From Ensifer adhaerens (GTDB lineage: Bacteria > Pseudomonadota > Alphaproteobacteria > Rhizobiales > Rhizobiaceae), in NCBI RefSeq assembly GCF_001270265.1, contig NZ_LGAP01000014.1, forward strand, positions 1-64,000: DNA of 64,000 nt. Reading direction: 5' to 3'. Shown here piece after piece: positions 53,087-62,170 of this stretch; the stretch's first letter is position 1, and the number at the start of each line of letters is the position of its first letter. Under the pieces are notes generated by a model. It saw only the letters and a program-made list of their open reading frames with translations, was not told the DNA's origin and did not search any database. Both the position numbers and the translations under genes were made by a program.

Positions 53087-53581
53087 CGGAGAGTAGCCGA
53101 GACCGAGCCCCTCGCTGACGGCAGCGTAGACCGCGGTCATGGCGCTCACCCGCAGCGGGCCGGATACCTTGATCTCACGCGGCTTGCCGTCGATCGTGAA
53201 CATCCATGCGCCGGGTCGGTCGCCGCCGGAACGAACGACGCAATTGTGCTGCTTGAGGTCCTGCGGATGCTTCGGCCGGCCATGGTTTGCGAAATAGGAT
53301 GGCGTGCCGAAGACAACACGGCGAACAACTCCCAGTCGCTTTCCCATCAGGCCGGAGTCGGCGAGGTCTCCAATCCGCACCACCATGTCGAGCCCGCCGT
53401 CTGCGAGATCGACAAATGCATCGGAAAGGTCGAGTTCAACCTCGACCTTCCGATGCTGCCGCATGTATTCGGCAACGATCGGCATCAGGAAGCGCGGGGC
53501 AAACAGCGCCGGCGCACCGACCCGCAGCACGCCTGAAGGCTCAAGCCGGCGTTGTGCCACCTCAAGCCGGGCTTCGCGGCC
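52913..53581 (-). pseudogene. LysR-family regulator lacking its DNA-binding domain
   Basis: The frame begins at GTG 53560 and reads as the complete effector domain of a LysR protein: LRVGAPALFAPRFLMPIVAEYMRQ, then ALFVDLADGGLDMVVRIGDLADSGL-like text and GLGLGYSPLWQIEHLIAEGRV. Homology extends a little upstream (GREARLEVAQRRL to about 53581), after which an in-frame TGA occurs. The roughly 85-residue N-terminal helix-turn-helix is missing, so the gene is broken at its 5' end. Its 3' end overlaps the EamA extension antisense by 174 bp. Confidence 0.82.
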
Positions 53582-53764
53582 TGTCGCTCAGGGCCGCTCT
53601 TGGGCGGGAACCCCGGAGCCTGCGGGCCTTCATCGAAAGCTAGCGGCCGGCAGCAGGCCCCGCCCTCGGCCCCACTCCTGAAATCTCGGAACACGAGCCC
53701 GCCCAACGAAGAAACTTCCTCATCGCTACAACGCCATCGCCATGCCGCTGGTGTTTCGATTCTG

Positions 53765-53950
53765 ATGTCCAGCCTCGTCTCGGCCGTCTCGACCGCAGCC
53801 AATACCGGCCTCAGGGCCGGTCTGTTCTCCCTGTGGATGAAAGCCTGGGGCATCTCGTGGCTGGTGGCGTTTCCAAGCCTGCTGCTCGTGCTGCCGCTGG
53901 TTCGCGCGATCGTCGCTGCAATAGTGCAGCCGCCGCAAGCGCGGCGCTAA
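53765..53950 (+). pseudogene. DUF2798-family membrane protein, N-terminus missing
   Basis: From ATG 53765 the frame encodes 61 residues (SSLVSAVSTAANTGL, then SLWMKAWGISWLVAFPSLLLVLPLVRAIVAAIV) that match the second half of DUF2798 proteins. In-frame text just upstream (RHRHAAGVSILM) may be part of the first span, but no start or ribosome-binding site is seen and the sequence before about 53729 does not fit. The gene seems to have lost its 5' end, mirroring the LysR fragment that lies head-to-head with it. A shorter working protein cannot be excluded. Confidence 0.55.
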
Positions 53951-54018
53951 GTCTGAGATCGCAAACGGTCCGAACCGGGCTAGCGACATGCGTTTCAAGG
54001 TAAAAACAGGCGACGACA

Positions 54019-54039
54019 ATAATACCAGTTTAACACCTG
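54019..54039. promoter_or_regulatory. Operator candidate 1 of the GntR regulator
   Basis: ATAATACCAGTTTAA, two variable bases, then CCTG, 43 bp before the regulator ATG. An almost identical 21 bp sequence (19 of 21 bases) lies at 54825-54845 before the nanE operon. A repeated pair flanking a regulator gene is what autoregulation plus operon control would need. Confidence 0.6.
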
Positions 54040-54081
54040 AGAAAAATATTGCATAAGGAGACATCTCAAGCAGGTGTCTCC

Positions 54082-54828
54082 ATGAGCGATCAGGCAACTC
54101 TCGACTTTCTGTTGCAGACCATGTCCGGCGAGAGCGGCGAGCCGCTCTACCGCCGGCTTGGGGAGGCGATCAAAGCGGCGATCGGCGCCTCCGTTCTGCG
54201 GCATGGTGCCGTCATTCCAAGCGAGCGCGACCTGAGTGAGGGTCTCGCGATATCTCGAGTGACAGTGAGGAAAGCTATCGAAGGGTTGGTCGCCGAAGGG
54301 CTGCTGGACCGGCGGCAGGGTGCGAAAACCGTCGTCTCCTCGCGTGTCGAAAAATCCTTGGCCACGATGACCAGCTTTTCCGAAGACATGCGGTCACGCG
54401 GCCTTGAACCCGGCTGCGTATGGATTTCGCGGGAAATCAGCCGCCCGTCACCGGCCGAGATGATGGCGCTCGGTATTCCCGTCAGCGAAAAGATCGTTCG
54501 CCTGCGGCGGTTGCGCACCGCCGACAACACCCCGATTGCCATCGAAACTGCGGCACTTCCCGCCCGTTTCGTACCTCATCCGGAGGCGATCGGCGCGTCA
54601 CTATACGAGTATCTGGCCGCCCATGGCGCCCTTCCCGTCCGGGCGCTGCAGCGCATGCAGGCAAAGCCGGCAAGCGAGGAGGAACGCCGCCTGCTCGCCA
54701 CCCCCGAAGGCACCAGCCTGTTGATCATGGAACGCCGCTGCTTCCTCGCCGACGGCCAGATCGTCGAATTCACCCAGACCAAGTATCGCGGCGACGTCTA
54801 CGACTTCGTCATCGAATTGATGCGATAA
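54082..54828 (+). CDS. GntR-family regulator with UTRA domain (HutC/NagR-like)
   Basis: A 248-residue regulator. The winged helix is EPLYRRLGEAIKAAIG..GAVIPSERDLSEGLAISRVTVRKAIEGLVAEGLL (about 21-80), followed by a UTRA ligand domain (MTSFSEDMRSRGLEPGC to LMERRCFLADGQIVEFTQTKYRGDVYDFV). ATG 54082 is preceded by AGGTG; the frame is open to TTG 54049. UTRA proteins of this type often sense phosphorylated amino sugars. It lies directly upstream of the nanE operon and between two copies of a 21 bp repeat, so it is the likely regulator of that operon. Confidence 0.9.
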   Translation: MSDQATLDFLLQTMSGESGEPLYRRLGEAIKAAIGASVLRHGAVIPSERDLSEGLAISRVTVRKAIEGLVAEGLLDRRQGAKTVVSSRVEKSLATMTSFSEDMRSRGLEPGCVWISREISRPSPAEMMALGIPVSEKIVRLRRLRTADNTPIAIETAALPARFVPHPEAIGASLYEYLAAHGALPVRALQRMQAKPASEEERRLLATPEGTSLLIMERRCFLADGQIVEFTQTKYRGDVYDFVIELMR

Positions 54829-54845
54829 TACCAGTTTAATTCCTG
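54825..54845. promoter_or_regulatory. Operator candidate 2 of the GntR regulator
   Basis: ATAATACCAGTTTAA, two variable bases, then CCTG; it overlaps the stop codon of the regulator and lies 157 bp before the nanE start. Nineteen of 21 bases are the same as at 54019-54039. Confidence 0.6.
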
Positions 54846-55001
54846 TTGCAATCTGGTCTTGCCCTGCTACCGTAATGGCCTGATCGGGTCGCAACGGTGC
54901 CGGGCTGAACCAGCCCCCAGCCATGACGCGGCCGAGTAGAAAATGCGCGCGGGGAGAGGTGGAGGTCGCAGGACTTCTCATCCCTCGCCAGAGGAGCCGG
55001 C

Positions 55002-55688
55002 GTGACATTCGAGATCCAAAGCCTCAAGAACGGACTGATCGTTTCCTGCCAGCCGGTCAAGGGCGGCGTCATGGACAACGCAGCCATGGTCGTCGGCTTC
55101 GCCCTGGCAGCGCTCGACGGCGGCGCGGCGGCGCTGAGGATCGAGTCCGCCGATTACGTGCGTGCCGTTCGCCAGGCAACCGACCAGCCGATCATCGGCC
55201 TCGTCAAGCGCGATCTGACGACCTCACCCGTTCGCATCACGCCGCTCATTGACGACGTCGAGGCGTTGGCCGCAGCCGGCGCCGACATCATCGCCTATGA
55301 CGCAACCCAACGGACGCGCCCGGTCGAGACCAAGCGCCTGATCGAGCGCATCCACGCGGCGGGAAAAATCGCCATGGCCGATTGCTCTGTTGGCAGCGAC
55401 GCCGAGCACGCATTGCGTGAAGGCGCCGAAATCGTCGGCTCGACACTCGCCGGCTACACCGGACCGATCGAGCCGACCGAACCGGACTTCGCGCTCATCG
55501 CCGCCATGCGCAAGCTTACGCCCTTCGTCGTGGCGGAAGGCTGCGTGCGGACGCCGGAACAGGCATCGCGTGCCCTGCGGGCCGGCGCCTTCACTGTGGT
55601 CGTCGGCTCCGCCATTACACGGCCGGAACACGTCACTTCATGGTTCCGCGCAGCGCTCGACGAAACCCTGGCATCGAGCGGAGCGTGA
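55002..55688 (+). CDS. nanE: N-acetylmannosamine-6-phosphate 2-epimerase
   Basis: A 228-residue TIM barrel that converts ManNAc-6-P to GlcNAc-6-P. GLIVSCQPVKGG (about 11-22), IIGLVKRDLTTSPVRITP with the catalytic Lys (about 64-81), ALAAAGADIIAYDATQRTRP, GTL-like GSTLAGYT and VVAEGCVRTPEQA with the catalytic Glu are all NanE text. GTG 55002 with GAGGAG upstream is used. It is the first gene of the operon. No sialic acid lyase (nanA) is in the window, so free ManNAc rather than sialic acid may be the nutrient. Confidence 0.93.
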   Translation: MTFEIQSLKNGLIVSCQPVKGGVMDNAAMVVGFALAALDGGAAALRIESADYVRAVRQATDQPIIGLVKRDLTTSPVRITPLIDDVEALAAAGADIIAYDATQRTRPVETKRLIERIHAAGKIAMADCSVGSDAEHALREGAEIVGSTLAGYTGPIEPTEPDFALIAAMRKLTPFVVAEGCVRTPEQASRALRAGAFTVVVGSAITRPEHVTSWFRAALDETLASSGA

Positions 55689-55693
55689 ACGTG

Positions 55694-56551
55694 ATGGCGC
55701 AGGCGCAGGCCACCCTTTCCATCGACCTTGGCGGCACGAAGACGCTGGCGGCGCTGGTGCGCGACCGGACCGTGCTGGACACACACAGGATGGCGACACC
55801 CCGGGACGGCGATCCGGCCGAATGGCTGCAGGCCTTGTTCGACGCCATCGCCGCGTGGACGGGACGCTATGACAAGGTCGGCGCCGCCGTCACCGGCATC
55901 GTCGACGATGGCCATTGGTCGGCGCTCAACCGCAACACGCTCGACATCCCCGAGCGTTTCCCACTGACCGACACGATCACCCGGCTGTCCGGTTCACCTG
56001 CTTTCGCAGCAAACGACGCGCAGGCCGCGGCCTGGGGCGAGTTCAGCTTCGGCGCCGGTCGACACGAGGACATGGTCTTCCTCACGGTCTCGACCGGGAT
56101 TGGCGGCGGCATTGTCGTCAACGGCCGCCTTCTCGGCGGCCTTGCCGGCCATTTCGGCCAATTTCGCCTCGACGAAGCATCGCGCCATACGCTCGAAGAT
56201 CAGGTTTCCGGCCATTGGATCGCCAAGGAAGCAAGCGTCCATCAAAAAAATGCCACCGCCCGCGAGGTCTTTGCGGCGGCGAACGCCGGACAGGATTGGG
56301 CGCGACGGATCGTCGAGACCTCGGCGCGCCGGACGGCGCTTCTTTGCCGCAACGTGCAACTCGCGCTCGATCCGAAGCGCATCGTCATCGGCGGCAGTAT
56401 CGGGCTGGCGCCGGGCTACCTGACATCCATCGAGCGCGCACTGAGCGACTTTCCGCCGCGGCTCAAGCCATCGATCCACGCCGCCGAACTCGGGGAGAAC
56501 GCCGGCGTGGTCGGCATCGCAGATCTTGCAGAGCGTCAACAACAACTTTGA
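55694..56551 (+). CDS. nanK: ROK-family N-acetylmannosamine kinase without the zinc motif
   Basis: A 285-residue sugar kinase expected to make ManNAc-6-P for NanE. LSIDLGGTKTLAALV (about 8-22) is the phosphate motif, AANDAQAAAWGEF (about 103-115) holds the catalytic region and TVSTGIGGGIVVNGRLLGGLAGHFG (about 125-149) is the NanK-like ROK text. The usual CxCGxxGCxE zinc site just after GGLAGH is absent: the segment is about 11 residues shorter and has no cysteines (RHTLEDQVSGHWIAKEA). ATG 55694 has GGAG upstream; an in-frame GTG at 55685 overlaps the nanE stop. Confidence 0.85.
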   Translation: MAQAQATLSIDLGGTKTLAALVRDRTVLDTHRMATPRDGDPAEWLQALFDAIAAWTGRYDKVGAAVTGIVDDGHWSALNRNTLDIPERFPLTDTITRLSGSPAFAANDAQAAAWGEFSFGAGRHEDMVFLTVSTGIGGGIVVNGRLLGGLAGHFGQFRLDEASRHTLEDQVSGHWIAKEASVHQKNATAREVFAAANAGQDWARRIVETSARRTALLCRNVQLALDPKRIVIGGSIGLAPGYLTSIERALSDFPPRLKPSIHAAELGENAGVVGIADLAERQQQL

Positions 56552-56564
56552 GGGAGAACCAAAG

Positions 56565-57893
56565 ATGACACTTGCGACCATGAAACGAGGAGCGCTGCTC
56601 GTAGCCAGCATCGCCAGCCTTCTGGCAAGCCCGGCGTTGGCGGAAGTCACCGTGCTCGGCTGGCCGGGCGGCCCGGAGGAAGTGGCGCTGCGCGCCGCCG
56701 CCGATGCCTACAACGCCAAGTCCGACGTTGCCGACAAGGACAAGGTCGAACTCCTGTTCTTCAACCGTGACGGTTTCTGGGACAAGCTGCAGGCCGATCT
56801 TGCCGCAGGCTCCAAGGCGTTCGACCTCAACCTGCTCGCCACCTATTCGATCGGCCGCTACGCCCCGTTCATGGAGCCGGTCGAACTGTCTGATGAAGCC
56901 AAGGTTGTCTATGGCGACTCCGTGCTTTCGACGATGCAGTATGAAGGCAAGCAGTATGGCGTGCCGACCGACCTGTCGCTGCATTTCATGTATTTCCGCA
57001 AGGACCTGGTCGACGCCCTGATGAAGGACGATACGGCGAAGGCTAGATATGCGGAGATCTCGGAGAAGCACCTGGGCAAAAAGCTCGAGCCGAAGGCTCC
57101 GGACGAATGGACCTGGGACGATTACGCCGCAACGGCGCTCTACTTCACACAAGCCGTCAATCCTGATAGTCCGACCCGCTACGGCACCGTGCTGCAGCTC
57201 AAGAACCTGCTGTTCAACATCATGATCTGGCAGTCGGTGCCGCGTGCCTACGGCGCCAACTGGATGGACGACAGTGGCAAGATCACCGTCAATTCCGAGG
57301 CCTATCGCAAGGGTCTCGAAATCTACAAGCTGCTCTACGACAACGGGGCGACGCCGCGCGATTCCCTCTCCTACGAGTTTGCGGAAGCTAACGCCGCCTT
57401 TGCTTCCGGCCAGGTGGCCGCCATGCTGCAATGGAACGCTGCCGCCGGCGACCTGACCAGCAAGGAAAAGTCCCCGGCTGTTGCCGAGGTCACTGACACC
57501 GTCGCGCCTCCGGCCGGTCCGGAAGGTCGCTTCACCCATATCCACGGCCTCGGCTTCGGTCTCAATAAGAACGCCGAGAACAAGGAAGGGGCAGCACTGT
57601 TCCTGAAATGGCTGTCTTCCAAGGAAGCGGCACTGATCTACGCCAGGAACAACGGCGCACCGGCGTTGACGCCTGAGGTCGTCGCGGAAGTCGCCGACGC
57701 TCGTCCGGATCTCGTCAAGCTCGGTGAGTTCGCCGGCAAGTACGGTTACGTCATGAACGGCGGCACCTCGGCCAAGGCGCTCTCGGTCTACGAACTGCAG
57801 GCGAAGGAATTCACCGGATACTGGTCCGGCCAGCAGTCGATCGACGATGCGCTCGCCAACACCGAAAAGGGCATGGCTGAACTGCTGAAATAA
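56565..57893 (+). CDS. Sugar ABC transporter substrate-binding protein (CUT1 family)
   Basis: A 442-residue extracellular binding protein of family 1. ATG 56565 follows AGGGAG; residues 1-26 (MTLATMKRGALLVASIASLLASPALA) are a signal peptide. VTVLGWPGGPEEVALRAAADAYNAKS and FWDKLQADLAAGSKAFDLNLLATYSIGRY fit CUT1 binding proteins. It is embedded between nanK and two permeases, so ManNAc or a ManNAc-containing glycan is the likely ligand. An 11 bp hairpin follows the stop. Confidence 0.88.
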   Translation: MTLATMKRGALLVASIASLLASPALAEVTVLGWPGGPEEVALRAAADAYNAKSDVADKDKVELLFFNRDGFWDKLQADLAAGSKAFDLNLLATYSIGRYAPFMEPVELSDEAKVVYGDSVLSTMQYEGKQYGVPTDLSLHFMYFRKDLVDALMKDDTAKARYAEISEKHLGKKLEPKAPDEWTWDDYAATALYFTQAVNPDSPTRYGTVLQLKNLLFNIMIWQSVPRAYGANWMDDSGKITVNSEAYRKGLEIYKLLYDNGATPRDSLSYEFAEANAAFASGQVAAMLQWNAAAGDLTSKEKSPAVAEVTDTVAPPAGPEGRFTHIHGLGFGLNKNAENKEGAALFLKWLSSKEAALIYARNNGAPALTPEVVAEVADARPDLVKLGEFAGKYGYVMNGGTSAKALSVYELQAKEFTGYWSGQQSIDDALANTEKGMAELLK

Positions 57894-57900
57894 GCGAAAG

Positions 57901-57929
57901 CACCGGCGGCGGCACGCACGCCGCCGGTG
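57901..57929 (+). terminator. Intercistronic hairpin after the CUT1 binding-protein gene
   Basis: Perfect 11 bp stem CACCGGCGGCG / CGCCGCCGGTG with a 7-base loop, 7 bp after the stop codon, followed by TTCTT. It lies 104 bp before the permease start and probably raises binding-protein message relative to the permeases. Confidence 0.6.
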
Positions 57930-58032
57930 TTCTTCGGCAAGCGCGATAGCCACGCGATGCAGGCACCCAACGGGTGCCCGTCCCTCGCCGGACCGTCGAT
58001 GTTCCCAAGAAAGCCAGACACAGATCGGTCCG

Positions 58033-58920
58033 ATGACGAAAGCCCAGCAACGCCCTCTTGTCCAGGAATTCAGGCTTCTCGCGACGCCGGTCGTGTTGTT
58101 CCTCCTGGTTTTTCTCGGCTTTCCTGCGATCGTCAACCTGATCTATTCGGTCTCCGACGTCTCGTTCGAGACATTGCGCCAACCCGAATTGTCCGGCTTC
58201 AAAAACTTCGTCGCCGTATGGAGCGATAGCGCCTTCTGGCAGGCAAGCTGGTTCTCGTTCCGCTTCGGCCTTCTGACCGCCGTGCTCGAATGCGGGCTCG
58301 GGCTTTTCCTCGCCATATTCCTGTCGCCGCTGATCGAGCGGCGCAGCTGGCTGATGGCAATCCTGATGCTGCCGCTGATGGTGGCGCCGGCGCTGGTCGG
58401 CCTCATGTACCGGCTCGTTCTGCACGAATTCGTCGGACCGGTGCCCTATTATCTCTGGACCTATTTCGGCGCCAGCCTGTCGTTCCTCGGCCCCGGCTCC
58501 TCCTTCTGGACGCTCGTCGTCGTCGAGACGCTGCAATGGACGCCGTTTGCCCTGCTGCTGTTCTACATGGCCTATCAAGCGATCCCATCCGAGATCGCCG
58601 AAGCCTCGGCCATGGACGGCGCCAAGAGCCACCATCGGCTCTGGTACATCGAGCTGCCGTTGATGCTGCCGACGATCGTCGTCGCCTTGCTGATCCGTTT
58701 CATCGACGGCTTCCGCGTCTTCGACAACGTCTATGTCCTGACCGGGAGCGGCCCGGGCGGCTCAACCGCGTCGCTGTCGATCTACATCTACGAAGCGTTC
58801 TTCAAACAAGGTGCCATCGGCAAGGCGGTCGCCGCCTCGGTGATCCTGTTCGTCGTTTCCTTTGCCGTGCTCTACGGCCTTAATTTCATTGCCAGCCGGC
58901 GGAAGGGAGCAATCCGATGA
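58033..58920 (+). CDS. Sugar ABC transporter permease (CUT1, MalF-like)
   Basis: A 295-residue permease with six spans. [26 protein letters not shown] is the first span and [30 protein letters not shown] (about 191-220) is the EAA coupling loop. It partners with the permease that starts in its overlapping stop (ATGA, 58917-58920). Confidence 0.92.
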   Translation: MTKAQQRPLVQEFRLLATPVVLFLLVFLGFPAIVNLIYSVSDVSFETLRQPELSGFKNFVAVWSDSAFWQASWFSFRFGLLTAVLECGLGLFLAIFLSPLIERRSWLMAILMLPLMVAPALVGLMYRLVLHEFVGPVPYYLWTYFGASLSFLGPGSSFWTLVVVETLQWTPFALLLFYMAYQAIPSEIAEASAMDGAKSHHRLWYIELPLMLPTIVVALLIRFIDGFRVFDNVYVLTGSGPGGSTASLSIYIYEAFFKQGAIGKAVAASVILFVVSFAVLYGLNFIASRRKGAIR

Positions 58921-59738
58921 TCACCGCTCTTCGTTGGTTGGTGTTTGCGATCGCCGCATTCGCGATGAACTTCCCGATCCTGGTGACGCTTTCGACCTCG
59001 TTCAAGAGCGCTCGCGAGCTGTCGACCAATCCGGGGCTTTGGGTGCAATCGCCGACGCTCGACAATTATCTCGCGGTGTTCCAGGTGTCGGATCGCTTGA
59101 ACATCTTCCTCTATCTGTTCAACAGCCTCTCGGTCGCTCTGATCGGCACCGTGCTCGCGGTGGCGCTCGCCCTTCCCGCGGCCTATGCGATTGCCCGTGG
59201 CCGGCTCGGCGAGCGGACGCTGCTGCCGCTCATCGTCAATCTGCGCGCCGTTCCGCTCATCATCTTCGCGATCCCGCTCTACATGATGTTCCAGTGGCTG
59301 GCGCTGCTCGACACCCGTCTTGGTCTCGGGTTGATCCTGACGATCGTCAATCTGCCGCTGGCGCTTGTCATTCTCGTCAACGCCATCCGCGATCTACCGT
59401 CCGAACTCGACGAGGCAGCGCTCATGGATGGCGCCAGCCGGACACAGATCCTTTTCAGGGTGATTGCCCCCGTCTGCCGGCCGGCCATCGTCACCAGCCT
59501 GATCTTCGGCTTCATCACCGCCTGGAACGAGTTTCTGTTCGGCCTGATGCTGACGACCTCCAAGGCCGTGCCTATCACCGTCGGCGCCTCGTTCTTCTTC
59601 GCCGCCAGCGGCGGCGGCGTGCAATGGGGCGTGGCTTCCGCCGTCATGATCGTCGGCGCGCTTCCGCCGGTCCTGCTCGGCCTCATCATGTATCGCCAGA
59701 TCAGCGGCTCGATGACAGCAGGCGCGGTCAAGGGCTGA
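58917..59738 (+). CDS. Sugar ABC transporter permease (CUT1, MalG-like)
   Basis: A 273-residue permease. The N-terminal [42 protein letters not shown] is typical of MalG-type subunits, and [32 protein letters not shown] is the coupling loop. It overlaps the previous gene by 4 bp and precedes the ATPase by 20 bp. Confidence 0.92.
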   Translation: MITALRWLVFAIAAFAMNFPILVTLSTSFKSARELSTNPGLWVQSPTLDNYLAVFQVSDRLNIFLYLFNSLSVALIGTVLAVALALPAAYAIARGRLGERTLLPLIVNLRAVPLIIFAIPLYMMFQWLALLDTRLGLGLILTIVNLPLALVILVNAIRDLPSELDEAALMDGASRTQILFRVIAPVCRPAIVTSLIFGFITAWNEFLFGLMLTTSKAVPITVGASFFFAASGGGVQWGVASAVMIVGALPPVLLGLIMYRQISGSMTAGAVKG

Positions 59739-59758
59739 CCCTTACTTCGGAGACAACC

Positions 59759-60823
<1,065 letters not shown>

Positions 60824-60843
60824 GGCTCACTGCGCGACCGATC

Positions 60844-61884
60844 TCACGCGCCCCAGGTCGTTTCCAGCACTCGGATCCAGTTGCCGTGGCAGATTTTTGC
60901 CAGCGCTGCCTCGTCATAACCGCGCTTGCGCAGCAGGTCGACCAAGAGCTGCAGGTCGGCCGCGTCCCGCATCGCCGCGGGGATCGTGGTGCCGTCGAAA
61001 TCCGAGCCGAGCGCGACATGATCGAGGCCGATGCGATTGGCGATGTAGTCGATGTGGTCAGCCAAAAGGTCGAGGCTGGTGTCCGGGTTCTTGATGCCAT
61101 CAGACCGCAGGAACAAGACGCCGAAATTGATGCCGGCAAGGCCGCCCGTGTCCTTGATGGCGTCGAGCTGGCGATCCGTGAGGTTGCGGCTGTGCGGGCA
61201 GAGCGCATGCACGTTGGAATGCGAGGCGACCAGCGGCGCATTGGAAAGAGCCGCGATGTCCCAGAAGCCCTGTTCGTTCATGTGCGACAGGTCGACCATG
61301 ATCTTGAGCTCGTTGCAGGCCCGGATCAGATCCTTGCCGCTTTCGGTCAGACCCGGGCCGATATCCGGCGACGACGGGAAACGGAACGGCACGCCATAGG
61401 CAAAGATGTTCGGCCGGCTCCAGACCGGGCCAAGCGTGCGCAGGCCGGCTGAGTGGAGCACGTAAAGCGCGTCGAGATCGGCGGCGAATGCTTCCACACC
61501 TTCGATGTGGAGCACGGACGCGAACACGCCGTCTGCGATCGCCTGGCGGATATCGGCTGCCGACCGGCAGATCTTCAAACGGCCACCGGCCTGGCGCTCG
61601 AGGCGCATAAGCAGGCTCGCCATGCCGAGCGTGCTCGTCAGCGCATCCTGTTGATCCGGCGTTGCGAAATCGCCATTGGCATCCTTCTGCATGCTGGGAG
61701 AGGCGACGTAGACAGCGCAAAGGCCGCCGGCGAGCCCGCCTTTCTCGGCCCTGACGAGGTCGATATGACCGGAGCTGGCGCCATCAACGAAAAGGGCTTC
61801 AGCGTCTGGCTGCTGCGAATGCCACAAGCGCGACAGCACATCGTTATGTCCATCGAAGACCGGAATTTTCGCCTGTGTTGCCAA
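60844..61884 (-). CDS. Membrane dipeptidase family protein (peptidase M19)
   Basis: A protein of about 346 residues of the renal-dipeptidase type. FDGHNDVL (zinc His and Asp), LHIEGVEAF (bridging Glu), VDLSHMNEQGFWDI, ASHSNVHALCPHSRNLTD and ALGSDFDG trace the binuclear zinc site. It hydrolyses dipeptides, often with a D-residue or in degraded peptidoglycan. No ATG is available: TTG 61884 has AAAGGCGG upstream and is my choice; TTG 61902 adds six residues. It is convergent with the nan operon (20 bp) and divergent from a Dpp-type importer, a sensible import-and-cleave pair. Confidence 0.87.
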   Translation of the reverse strand: MATQAKIPVFDGHNDVLSRLWHSQQPDAEALFVDGASSGHIDLVRAEKGGLAGGLCAVYVASPSMQKDANGDFATPDQQDALTSTLGMASLLMRLERQAGGRLKICRSAADIRQAIADGVFASVLHIEGVEAFAADLDALYVLHSAGLRTLGPVWSRPNIFAYGVPFRFPSSPDIGPGLTESGKDLIRACNELKIMVDLSHMNEQGFWDIAALSNAPLVASHSNVHALCPHSRNLTDRQLDAIKDTGGLAGINFGVLFLRSDGIKNPDTSLDLLADHIDYIANRIGLDHVALGSDFDGTTIPAAMRDAADLQLLVDLLRKRGYDEAALAKICHGNWIRVLETTWGA

Positions 61885-62170
61885 TTGGGGACCGCCTTTC
61901 AACCTGTTTACCGGCCACGGCGGCCGGCTGCGCGCGACTCATCGCGCCGTCGCGCGCGACCATAATCATCCGATAGCCCTAGGGGAAAGCCGTCCATCGG
62001 CGCAAATGCAAACCATGCATAGGCCTTGCCGAAATCGGAATTGGTCGCGCCCGGCCATGTTGTGCTTAATCCCGGCCCTAACAAGGGAACACGGCTGAGC
62101 GTGGGGCAAACTCGCAAAACCTCACGACGGCCGTTCGCATGACGTTAAGTCCGAGAAGGGGATATTTCCG

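Noticed and set aside
56463-58136. 557-residue open frame on the minus strand
   Set aside because: It is antisense to nanK, the CUT1 binding protein and the permease start, all with clear motifs; the translation has no family text. High-GC codon bias keeps antisense frames open.
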